NCBI GenBank assembly: GCA_007130355.1
Contig: SLSQ01000296.1
Span: 1-20,522 of the forward strand
DNA from: Trueperaceae bacterium
GTDB lineage: Bacteria; Deinococcota; Deinococci; Deinococcales; Trueperaceae
Reading direction: 5' to 3'
Length of the DNA stretch: 20,522 bases
In this document: in pieces, positions 7,806 through 15,328 of the stretch
How positions within the stretch are numbered: the first letter of the stretch is position 1
Layout of the letters: each line of letters starts with the position of its first letter
Made by a program: the position numbers and the translations under genes
The notes under the pieces: generated by a model
Told to the model about the DNA's origin: nothing
Database searches by the model: none
The model's input: the letters and a program-made list of their open reading frames with translations, nothing else

Positions 7806-9328
7806 CCCACCTGCGAAAGTCCCTGGTCGCGCTCGCGACGGCCCTGCTGCTCTTCGGCGCCGTCCAGGCACAAGACCGCCTCGAGATCGCCACCATCGGG
7901 GAACCCCCCGGCCTGGACACGATGATGCCGTTCGGCATCCTGGCTCAGCACATCGGCAAGCACGTCTACGAGAACCTGTTCACCTTCGACGAAGACTGGG
8001 CGCCCGTGCCCCATCTCGTCGACACGTGGGACCTGAGCGACGACGGCACGGTGTACACCTTCGTGCTTCGTTCCGGCGTGCCGTTCCACGACGGTTCCGT
8101 GCTCGGCGCGGACGACGCCGTGGCCTCGCTCGACCGCTGGATCCGGGTCGAGAGCACGGCGCAGACCATGATCGGGCCGGTCCTCGAGAGCATCGAGGCG
8201 GTCGACGACCTGACCGTGCGCCTGACCCTGGCCGAACCGGTCGCGCCGCTGATCACCATGCTGGCCGCGGACGGGTCGCCGATCTACCCCGCCTCGATCA
8301 TCGACGAGTACGGCGACGATCCGATCGAAACGTACGTCGGCACCGGCCCCTACCGGTTCGGAGAGTGGCTGCCCGACCGCCACCTCGACCTCGTGCGCTT
8401 CGACGACTACGCCGCACGCGACGAGGCGCCGAGCGGGTTCGCGGGCGCCCGTACCGCCTACGCCGAGACGCTGCGCTTCGTTCCGGTCCCCGACGTGTCC
8501 GTCCGGGCCGCCGGGGTGCAGGCCGGCCAGTACCACGTCGCGCTCGACCTCAATCCCGACATGAACATGCAGTTCGTGGGCGACGCGTCGGTCGAACCGG
8601 TGATCATCGCGCCGTTCGGCTGGCCGTTCTTCGCGATGAACAAGGCCCAAGGCCTGTTCCATGACAAGTGCATGCGTCAGGCGTTCCAAGCCTCGCTCGA
8701 CATGGACGTCCTGATGGCCGCCGGCTACGGAGATCCCGCGCTGTACGACGTGAACGGGAGCATCTATCCGCCCGAGATCGCGACCTGGTACAGCGAATCC
8801 GGTCTCGAGGGGTACAACCAGGGCGACACCGACCGGGCCGCGGAGCTGCTCGCGGAGTGCGGCTACGACGGGTCCGAAGTGCGCATCCTCACCAGCCGCC
8901 AGTACGACTTCCTCTACAAGATCAGCCTCGTCGCCGCCGAGCAGGCGCGCGCTGCGGGCTTCGCCGTCGACCTCCAGGTCGTGGAGTGGGCCACGCTGGT
9001 GCAGCGTCGTCAGCAGCCCGAGGAGTACGACTTCTTCGTGACGTTCAACTCCATGTCGCCGGCCCCGCCCCTCTACCAGCTCTGGCTGTTCGAGTACTGG
9101 CCCGGCTGGTGGGACGACGCCGACAAGGACGCGCTGCTGGCCGAGTTCAACGCGGCCATCGAACCCGACGATCAGTACGAGGTCTGGGAGCGCATCCAGG
9201 ACATGATCTACGAAGAGGTCGCGATCATCAAGATCGGCGACTTCTACGGCATGGCGCTCGCCTCCCCCGACCTCGTGGGACTGCAGGACCGCTACACCAT
9301 GCCGTTCTGGAACGTCCGCATCGAGTGA
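7802..9328 (+). CDS. Dpp/Opp-type ABC transporter substrate-binding protein (SBP family 5)
   Basis: 508 residues. ATG at 7802 has AAGGAG (7789-7794) 7 nt upstream and opens a clear signal peptide: 'LRKS' then a hydrophobic stretch, with likely cleavage after 'AVQA' (residue 23). There is no lipobox Cys, so it should be soluble in the periplasm. The mature start 'DRLEIATIGEPPGLD', 'HVYENLFTFDEDWAP', 'TYTFVLRSGVPFHDGS'-like text (here 'VYTFVLRSGVPFHDGS') and 'VGTGPYRFGEW' are standard family 5 signatures. Members bind peptides, but also oligosaccharides, opines and nickel complexes; chitooligosaccharide binders of Vibrio belong to this family, so the ligand cannot be read from the fold. The permeases follow after a hairpin-bearing gap. 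Confidence 0.92.
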   Translation: MTHLRKSLVALATALLLFGAVQAQDRLEIATIGEPPGLDTMMPFGILAQHIGKHVYENLFTFDEDWAPVPHLVDTWDLSDDGTVYTFVLRSGVPFHDGSVLGADDAVASLDRWIRVESTAQTMIGPVLESIEAVDDLTVRLTLAEPVAPLITMLAADGSPIYPASIIDEYGDDPIETYVGTGPYRFGEWLPDRHLDLVRFDDYAARDEAPSGFAGARTAYAETLRFVPVPDVSVRAAGVQAGQYHVALDLNPDMNMQFVGDASVEPVIIAPFGWPFFAMNKAQGLFHDKCMRQAFQASLDMDVLMAAGYGDPALYDVNGSIYPPEIATWYSESGLEGYNQGDTDRAAELLAECGYDGSEVRILTSRQYDFLYKISLVAAEQARAAGFAVDLQVVEWATLVQRRQQPEEYDFFVTFNSMSPAPPLYQLWLFEYWPGWWDDADKDALLAEFNAAIEPDDQYEVWERIQDMIYEEVAIIKIGDFYGMALASPDLVGLQDRYTMPFWNVRIE

Positions 9329-9453
9329 CGTACGACCTTGCGGACCCGACGCCGGCAGCGCCTGAAGCTCCGGAGTCGCGTACGCACCCGTCTCCGTTCC
9401 GCGCCTCGGCGCGGAACGGAGGCCCGGTCGCTGCGAATGGAGGAACGACATGA
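9325..9453 (+). other. Possible 42-codon bridging ORF between the binding-protein and first permease genes
   Basis: The frame from GTG 9325 (overlapping the upstream stop as GTGA) stays open to TGA 9453, which overlaps the permease ATG at 9450. No Shine-Dalgarno precedes the GTG, so evidence is positional only. Translation through it would melt the hairpin at 9392-9421. Confidence 0.15.
9392..9421 (+). promoter_or_regulatory. Perfect 13-bp hairpin between binding-protein and permease genes
   Basis: CTCCGTTCCGCGC (9392-9404) and GCGCGGAACGGAG (9409-9421) pair perfectly around the tetraloop CTCG. It lies 63 nt after the binding-protein stop and 28 nt before the permease ATG, with no T-tract. 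In many importer operons such a hairpin protects the 3' end of the binding-protein mRNA and keeps permease expression lower. The same role is inferred here. Confidence 0.7.
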
Positions 9454-10397
9454 CCGCGTTCCTGGCACGACGCCTGCTCGCCGCCGTTCCCGTCGTCCTC
9501 GTCGTCGGCGTGACGGTCTTCGTCCTGATCAACCTCGCCCCCGGAGATCCGGTCCAGGTGATGCTCGGACCGGACGCGCGCCCCGAACAGGTCGAGCGCA
9601 TGCGGCAGAACCTGGGGCTGGACCAGCCGCTCCCCGTCCAGTTCGGCATTTGGTTCTCGAGGGCGCTGGTCGGCGACCTGGGCGAATCGATCTTCCTGCG
9701 CCAACCGGTCACCACCGCGATCCTGAGCCGGTTGGAACCGACCCTGCTCCTCACCTTCGGCGCCGTCTTCGTCGCCGTGGCGATCGGGGTGACGGCCGGC
9801 CTCGTCTCCGGCCTGAAACGCGGAAGCTGGGCCGACCAGTTCTTTATGTTCCTGGCGCTGCTCGGGGTCTCGATCCCCGAATTCTGGCTGGCGCTGAATC
9901 TTGTGATCCTGTTCGGAGTCGAACTCAGGTGGCTCCCCGTCGCGGGGTACGTCACGATCGCCGAGGGCGGCCTCTGGGAAGCGTTCCGGCACGTCATCCT
10001 GGCCGCGTTGGCCGTCGGCTTCATTCAGTCGGCCCTGATCGCCCGCATGACCCGCAGCAGCATCATCGAGGTGATGTCCCTCGACTACGTGCGGACGGCC
10101 CACGCCAAGGGACTCGGGCGGGCCAAGGTGATCCTGAAGCACGCCCTGCGCAACGCCCTGATCCCGATCGTCACCGTGATCGGGCTGGTGTTCGCCCTTT
10201 CGCTGGGCGGCGCGATCGTCGTCGAGATCGTGTTCAGCATCCCCGGCGTGGGTCGGTTGCTGATCGAATCGGTCGGGCGACGGGACTATCCGGTCATTCA
10301 GGGGGTCGTGCTGTACATCGCCCTCGCCTACGTGCTGGCGAACCTGCTGGTCGACATGACCTACGCCGTGATCGATCCGAGGATCCGCTATGACTGA
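9450..10397 (+). CDS. ABC transporter permease, DppB type
   Basis: 315 residues, ATG with GGAGGA at 9439-9444. It starts with the typical 'FLARRLLAAVPVVLVVGVT' first membrane helix, then 'LINLAPGDPVQVMLGPDA', the extracytoplasmic 'LGLDQPLPVQFGIW' segment, about five further membrane helices and the cytoplasmic EAA loop 'VRTAHAKGLGRAKVILKHA' followed by 'LRNALIPIVTVIG', which contacts the ATPase. It ends in 'MTYAVIDPRIRYD', the usual DppB tail. It forms the inner-membrane channel with the next gene, with which it overlaps by 8 nt (10390-10397). Confidence 0.93.
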   Translation: MTAFLARRLLAAVPVVLVVGVTVFVLINLAPGDPVQVMLGPDARPEQVERMRQNLGLDQPLPVQFGIWFSRALVGDLGESIFLRQPVTTAILSRLEPTLLLTFGAVFVAVAIGVTAGLVSGLKRGSWADQFFMFLALLGVSIPEFWLALNLVILFGVELRWLPVAGYVTIAEGGLWEAFRHVILAALAVGFIQSALIARMTRSSIIEVMSLDYVRTAHAKGLGRAKVILKHALRNALIPIVTVIGLVFALSLGGAIVVEIVFSIPGVGRLLIESVGRRDYPVIQGVVLYIALAYVLANLLVDMTYAVIDPRIRYD

Positions 10398-11265
10398 CCT
10401 CGCGCGCACCCCCCAGCTGAGCCGCGCACGTCTCGCCGTGCGCTTCGCGAACCGGCGCCGGGGCGTGGTGATCGGGTCGTTCATGGTGACCACGATCGTG
10501 CTCGTCGCGATCTTCGCCCCCTGGGTGGCACCGAGCTCGCCGAACGCCTTCGACGTCGTCAACCGCCTCCAGCCACCGAGCACGTCCGCCCTGTTCGGCA
10601 CGGACGACCTCGGACGCGACATCTTCAGCCGCGTCGTGTACGGGGCCCGCGTGTCCCTGGCCGTCGGCTTCCTGGTCAGCTTCGCCTGCCTGGTCGTGGG
10701 CGGGGCGTTCGGGCTCCTCGCAGGCTTCTACCGGCCGCTGGACGGTCCCCTGATGCGGGTCATGGACGGCTTCATGTCGTTCCCGAACATCGTCCTGGCG
10801 ATCCTGCTGATGGCCACGCTCGGCGCCAGCCTCGAGAACATCGTCATCGCGCTCGCCATCACCTACGCCCCCCGCATGGCGCGCGTCGTGCGCAGTTCGG
10901 TGCTGCAGGTCCGCGAACTGACGTACGTGGAGGCCGCGACCGCCCTGGGCGCCCGCGACGCGCGCCTGCTCGCGCGTCACGTGGTGCCGAACGCCCTCTC
11001 CCCGATCATCGTGCAGTGGACGTTCATCTTCGCCTACGCCATCCTCGGCGAGGCCAGCCTCAGCTTCCTCGGCGTCGGCGTGCCGCCCGAGATCCCGACC
11101 TGGGGCACGATCCTGAACGAGGGGCGCGTCTACATCCAACGAGCCGCCTGGCTGACCGTCCTGCCGGGCTTCGCGATCCTCTGGACCGTCCTGGGCCTGA
11201 ACCTGCTGGGCGACGGCATCCGCGACATGATGGACCCCCATCTGCGCGGCAAGGAGGCGTCGTGA
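10390..11265 (+). CDS. ABC transporter permease, DppC type
   Basis: 291 residues, ATG inside the end of the previous gene with GAGGA at 10379-10383. 'LFGTDDLGRDIFSRVVYGAR' is the DppC hallmark, followed by 'YVEAATALGARDARLLARHV' with 'VPNALSPIIV' (EAA loop) and the C-terminal 'LNLLGDGIRDMMDPHLRG'. The DppD and DppF ATPase genes that normally follow are absent from the window; the next gene is a deacylase. The importer therefore must use ATPases encoded elsewhere, or they were lost. Confidence 0.93.
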   Translation: MTDLARTPQLSRARLAVRFANRRRGVVIGSFMVTTIVLVAIFAPWVAPSSPNAFDVVNRLQPPSTSALFGTDDLGRDIFSRVVYGARVSLAVGFLVSFACLVVGGAFGLLAGFYRPLDGPLMRVMDGFMSFPNIVLAILLMATLGASLENIVIALAITYAPRMARVVRSSVLQVRELTYVEAATALGARDARLLARHVVPNALSPIIVQWTFIFAYAILGEASLSFLGVGVPPEIPTWGTILNEGRVYIQRAAWLTVLPGFAILWTVLGLNLLGDGIRDMMDPHLRGKEAS

Positions 11266-11354
11266 GCACGCCCGCCCCGCCCCCGTGCGCGGGCGCGGCG
11301 CCGAGCTACGCGCCGCGCGCCGCCCTCCCGACCCGAACGAGGAGCACTCCATGA
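11262..11354 (+). other. Possible 30-codon bridging ORF between the DppC-type and deacylase genes
   Basis: GTG 11262 overlaps the permease stop (GTGA), has AAGGAGG (11251-11257) 4 nt upstream, and the frame stays open to TGA 11354, overlapping the deacylase ATG. The peptide is Pro/Ala-rich with no recognisable fold. The Shine-Dalgarno-like bases also encode the permease C-terminus, so chance is possible. Confidence 0.2.
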
Positions 11355-12940
11355 CCGGAACCGTCCTGATCCGAAACGCGAAGCTCGTCGACGGCACCGG
11401 CGCGCCCGAGCGCACGAGCGACCTGCTGATCATTGGCGACCGCATCGCGGCGATCGGCGATCTCGCCGGGGCCGAAGCGGCCCACGTCGTCGACGCCGCA
11501 GGACGCGTGCTCAGTCCCGGGTTCATCGACACCCACGTCCACACCGACATGACGTTGCTGGACGAACCGGTCCACGCCTGCTTCCTGCAGCAGGGCGTCA
11601 CCACGGTGATCCAAGGGCAGGACGGACTGTCCTACGCCCCCCTGTCCCCCGACGTCCTGGCGATGTACCGGCGCTACCTGGCCGGACTGAACGGGAACGC
11701 GCGGTCGGACGCGACCTGGTCGTCGGTCGCCGAGTACCGGGCGTGCTTCGACCGCACCGTGTCGATGAACACGGCCTACTGCGTTCCCCACGCCGCCGCG
11801 CGGCTCGAGACGGTCGGCTTCCACGACGTGCCGCTCGACGGCGACGCCCTCGCCGAGGCCAGGCGCCTGCTGGAGGTCGCGTTCGAGGAGGGCGCCGTCG
11901 GGTTCTCGACCGGACTCAGCTACTTCCCGAACACGTACGGCCCCACCGACGAGCACGTCGCCCTGTGCGAGGTCGCGGCCGCCGCAGGACGCCCGTACGT
12001 CACGCACGTCCGCTCGGTGTTCGATCCCCCCGTCGACGACTGGCTCGCCGAAGGGCTCGCCGAAGCGCTCGAGATCGGCCGGCGCAGCGGTGCGGCGGTC
12101 CACGTGTCCCACTTCGGCCCCAAGCCGTGGCGCTACGATCGACCCGAGACCCTGCTCGCGCCCGTCGACCGCGCCCACGACGAAGGCCGTGCGGTCACGC
12201 TCGAGCTCTATCCGTACCCGAGCGGCAACACCTTCCTGCTCATCTACCTCCCGCCGTGGGCCCACGAGGGCGGCCCGGACGCGATCCTGGACCTGGTGCG
12301 TTCGGGACGGGAGCGCGAACGGCTGGTCCGCGAGATCGAGACGAACTCGATCCCGCCGTTCGGAACGACGATCGCGTACCTCGGAACCGGTCCCGATCCG
12401 GAGATCCTGGGGCGCACGCTCGACGACCTCGCCGCCTCGTGGGACGTGCCGGTCGGAGAAGCCGTCCTGCGCCTCCTGGAACGCGAGGACCTGGTCGTCG
12501 GCGGCCGCGAGGCGCCTCCCTCCTTCCCGAACCGCGACGCCCTCTTCCACGAGCAGGTGCTGCAGCTGCTCGAGCGCGGCGACTACATGATCGGCAGCGA
12601 CGGCATTCCGGTCGCGCAGCATCCGCACCCGCGCACCTTCGGCTCGTTTCCCAAGGTGATCCGCCTCGCGCGCGAGGCGGGCCGGCCCGATCTGCCCGCC
12701 CTCGTGCACGCCATGACGGGGTTCCCGGCACGCACCTTCGGCCTTCGCGACCGCGGCGAACTGCGCGTCGGCGCCTTCGCGGACCTGGCGCTGTGGCACG
12801 AGGATCGTCTGACCGACCACGCCAGCTACGACGATCCCGCGCGCCTGTCGACCGGCATCGACGACCTCTGGGTCAACGGAGAAGCCGTCGTGCAGGACGG
12901 AACTCCGACCGCGGCCCGGCCGGGCCGCGCGGTCCCGTGA
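11351..12940 (+). CDS. N-acyl-D-amino-acid deacylase family amidohydrolase (D-aminoacylase)
   Basis: 529 residues, ATG with GAGGAG at 11339-11344. Amidohydrolase layout: an N-terminal beta-sandwich strand 'VLIRNAKLVDGTGAPER', then the barrel with 'GFIDTHVHTDM' (metal ligands H62, H64), 'GVTTVIQGQDGLSYAP', 'GAVGFSTGLSYFP', 'YVTHVRS', and the late Asp in 'GSDGIPVAQHPHPRTFG' (D417). It ends in 'LRVGAFADLALW'. The family removes acyl groups from N-acyl-D-amino acids, and related enzymes may act on N-acetyl-D-glucosaminate. D91 stands where classical D-aminoacylases have the metal-bridging Cys of 'GNCG'. The stop overlaps the next start (GTGA). Cytoplasmic, so the acylated substrate is presumably imported intact. 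Confidence 0.88.
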   Translation: MTGTVLIRNAKLVDGTGAPERTSDLLIIGDRIAAIGDLAGAEAAHVVDAAGRVLSPGFIDTHVHTDMTLLDEPVHACFLQQGVTTVIQGQDGLSYAPLSPDVLAMYRRYLAGLNGNARSDATWSSVAEYRACFDRTVSMNTAYCVPHAAARLETVGFHDVPLDGDALAEARRLLEVAFEEGAVGFSTGLSYFPNTYGPTDEHVALCEVAAAAGRPYVTHVRSVFDPPVDDWLAEGLAEALEIGRRSGAAVHVSHFGPKPWRYDRPETLLAPVDRAHDEGRAVTLELYPYPSGNTFLLIYLPPWAHEGGPDAILDLVRSGRERERLVREIETNSIPPFGTTIAYLGTGPDPEILGRTLDDLAASWDVPVGEAVLRLLEREDLVVGGREAPPSFPNRDALFHEQVLQLLERGDYMIGSDGIPVAQHPHPRTFGSFPKVIRLAREAGRPDLPALVHAMTGFPARTFGLRDRGELRVGAFADLALWHEDRLTDHASYDDPARLSTGIDDLWVNGEAVVQDGTPTAARPGRAVP

Positions 12941-14193
12941 GTCCGACCCTTCGCACCCTGCGCTGCGTCGTGTGCGGGGCCGATGCCGCGCTCGCCCACC
13001 GTACGAAGTGTCCGTCATGCGGCGGGATCCTGGACGCGCGTTACGACGGTTCGCCCGAGGCGTGGCGCGCTGCGTTCGTCGCCGCCGTACGCGACGCCAC
13101 GCCCGGCATGTGGCGCTGGCGCGCGACGTTGCCCGTCCCGCGTCACGGTACGCCCGTCCAACTCGGCGAAGGCGACACCCCCCTGATCGCGGCCGAACGT
13201 CCCGATGCGTGGGGCGCCGTTCCGGGCTTGCGCTTCAAGTGCGAGACCGCCAACCCGACCGGATCGTTCAAGGATCGGCCCGCCTCGGTGGCGCTGTCGA
13301 TGGCTCGAGCGTGGGGCGTACCGGGCGTCGTGACCGCCAGCAGCGGGAACGCCGGCGCCTCGGTCGCGGCCTACGCGGCGCGGGCCGGCCTTCCGTCCGT
13401 GGTCCTCGTCCCGGACGACCTCCCCGCCGGCAAGGCGTCGCAGATCGCGCTCTACGGCCCGATCCTGATCGCCGTACGCGGGCACTTCAGCCGCGCGTAC
13501 GACCTGGCGCTCGACTGGGCCGAGCGGTCGGGCTGGTACGACGTCACCTCGACCCTCCTCAGCGCCTTCCCGACGGAGGGCAACAAGACCGTCGCCTACG
13601 AGCTCTGGCGGCAGGCGCCCCGCGTGCCCGACTGGATCCTGATCCCCGTCAGCTCCGGCCCGCTGCTGGTCGGAATCGCCAAGGGCTTCGCCGAGCTCCG
13701 CCACGCCGGACTCGTCGACCGCGAACCCCGCCTGGTGGCGGTCCAAGCCGCAGGCTGCGCGCCGATCGCCGCCGCCTACGACGCCGGTCGCGACGAGGTC
13801 GACGCCTGGGGCGACCCCGAGACCGTCGCCAGCGGCATCCGTGATCCGCTGCAAGGCTACGCGGACGACGGCACGAGGACCCTCGAGATCGCCCGCCGGA
13901 GCGGTGGTTCGGCGCTCGCGGTCGACGACGACGCCATCCTGGACGCCGCGGAGGCGATGGCCCGCTACGAGGGGGTCGCTGCGGAACCGACCGGCGCGGT
14001 CGCGGTCGCCGGGGCGCGACGCATGATCGCCGACGGACGCATCGGCCGCGAGGACACGGTCGTCTGCCTCGTCACCGGTCACGGCCTCAAGGACCCCGCC
14101 GCCTACCTGGACCGATCCGCCGACCCGATTCCGATCGATCCCGAACCGGCCGCCCTCACCGCCGCCCTCGCGACGGTCGGCGTGCTCACCTGA
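12937..14193 (+). CDS. Threonine-synthase-like PLP enzyme (fold type II) with zinc ribbon
   Basis: 418 residues from GTG at 12937. The N-terminus carries a four-Cys zinc ribbon (C10, C13, C25, C28: CVVCG then CPSCGG), found in one class of threonine synthases. The catalytic part has 'LGEGDTPLI', the PLP Lys in 'NPTGSFKDRPA' (K112), the substrate loop 'VTASSGNAGASVAAYA', and late 'EPTGAVAVAG' and 'LVTGHGLKD', all threonine-synthase-like. No homoserine kinase or dehydrogenase lies nearby, so a housekeeping threonine role is doubtful. In this setting a lyase, dehydratase or beta/gamma-replacement on an unusual amino acid is more likely. It is translationally coupled to the deacylase gene, and 13 nt separate it from the next PLP enzyme gene. 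Confidence 0.82.
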   Translation: MSPTLRTLRCVVCGADAALAHRTKCPSCGGILDARYDGSPEAWRAAFVAAVRDATPGMWRWRATLPVPRHGTPVQLGEGDTPLIAAERPDAWGAVPGLRFKCETANPTGSFKDRPASVALSMARAWGVPGVVTASSGNAGASVAAYAARAGLPSVVLVPDDLPAGKASQIALYGPILIAVRGHFSRAYDLALDWAERSGWYDVTSTLLSAFPTEGNKTVAYELWRQAPRVPDWILIPVSSGPLLVGIAKGFAELRHAGLVDREPRLVAVQAAGCAPIAAAYDAGRDEVDAWGDPETVASGIRDPLQGYADDGTRTLEIARRSGGSALAVDDDAILDAAEAMARYEGVAAEPTGAVAVAGARRMIADGRIGREDTVVCLVTGHGLKDPAAYLDRSADPIPIDPEPAALTAALATVGVLT

Positions 14194-14206
14194 AAGGACG
14201 TACCCC

Positions 14207-15328
14207 GTGGACGCATCCGATCGTCGGTTCTCGACGACCGTGGACGGTCTCGACACCCCCATCCTGGTCGTGGACCTGGACGTGATGGAGGCGAACCTCG
14301 AGCGGACCGCCGCCATGGCTCGCCGTCACGGCGTGCACCTTCGCCCCCACGTCAAGACCCACAAGTCGCCCTGGATCGCCCGCCGCCAGCTGGCGCACGG
14401 TGCGGTCGGCGTCACCGCCGCGAAGCTCGGCGAGGCGGAGGCGATGGTCGACGGCGGGATCATGGACGTGCTGATCGCCTTCCCGTTGGTCGGCGACGCC
14501 AAGCTTCGGCGCCTCGAGCGCCTTTGCGTCGACGCGGACCGGGTCGCGGTGTCGCTGGACGACCTCGCCGTCGCCGACGGCATCGCCTCCGTCGCCCGCC
14601 GGCTCGGACGCGACCTGCCCGTGTACCTCGAGGTCGACACCGGCCTTCGCCGGGTCGGCGTGCCGCCCGCCGATGCGCTGCGCCTGGCCCAGGACGTCGC
14701 GCGCCTGGACGGCGTCCGCATCGAGGCGGTCATGACCCACGGAGGCCACGTCGGCGCGGCCACGAGCCACGCGGAACTCGAACGCCTCGCGCGCGCGCAG
14801 GCCGAGCGCCTCGTCGACGTCGCCCACACGATCCGGGGGGCGGGGATCGAGGTGCCGACCGTCTCGCCGGGATCGACCCTCGCCGCGCCGTTCGAGGCCG
14901 ACACCGAGGGGGTGACCGAGATCCGTCCCGGCACCTACGTACTGAACGACGCGAACACCGTCGCACGCTTCTCGGCCTCGTGGGACCGGTGCGCGGCGTA
15001 CGTCGTCGCGACCGTCGTCGCGCGTCCCGTGCCGGACCGCGCGGTGGTGGACGCGGGCACGAAGTCGTTCGGTGCGGACGTCCGCATAGGCGGCGGAGGC
15101 GCCCCCGCCCAGATCGTCGGACGCGACGACGTCCGGATCGTGCGCGCCTCGGAGGAGCACGGCGTGCTCGAGGTCGATCCCGACTCCGACCTCGCCATCG
15201 GCGACCGCGTCGCGATCGTGATGAACCACGTCTGCCCCACGGTGAACCTCTACGACGAGCTGATCGGCGTGTCGAACGGTCGCGTCGTGCGGACGATCCC
15301 GGTGACGGCGCGTGGTCGGCGCACCTGA
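14207..15328 (+). CDS. D-threonine aldolase / DSD1-type D-amino-acid lyase (fold type III PLP enzyme)
   Basis: 373 residues, GTG with AAAGGA at 14193-14198. The N-terminal alanine-racemase-like barrel starts 'DTPILVVDLDVMEANL' and carries the PLP Lys in 'LRPHVKTHKSPW' (K50). The C-terminal D-serine-dehydratase-like domain has the metal pair H341 and C343 in 'MNHVCPTVNLYDELIGV'. Members need PLP plus a divalent metal. Known activities include D-threonine aldolase, D-serine dehydratase, D-threo-3-hydroxyaspartate dehydratase and, in Pseudomonas, D-glucosaminate dehydratase, which yields 2-keto-3-deoxygluconate. The last activity would feed the KDG kinase and KDPG aldolase of the same run, and RidA suits any of the dehydratases. 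Exact substrate not determinable from sequence. The 3' end overlaps the next gene by 17 nt. Confidence 0.87.
   Translation: MDASDRRFSTTVDGLDTPILVVDLDVMEANLERTAAMARRHGVHLRPHVKTHKSPWIARRQLAHGAVGVTAAKLGEAEAMVDGGIMDVLIAFPLVGDAKLRRLERLCVDADRVAVSLDDLAVADGIASVARRLGRDLPVYLEVDTGLRRVGVPPADALRLAQDVARLDGVRIEAVMTHGGHVGAATSHAELERLARAQAERLVDVAHTIRGAGIEVPTVSPGSTLAAPFEADTEGVTEIRPGTYVLNDANTVARFSASWDRCAAYVVATVVARPVPDRAVVDAGTKSFGADVRIGGGGAPAQIVGRDDVRIVRASEEHGVLEVDPDSDLAIGDRVAIVMNHVCPTVNLYDELIGVSNGRVVRTIPVTARGRRT

Noticed and set aside
9392..9421. Rho-independent terminator after the binding-protein gene
   Set aside because: The stem is strong but no T-tract follows and the permease gene begins 28 nt later with a good ribosome site, so it is treated as an intercistronic hairpin.
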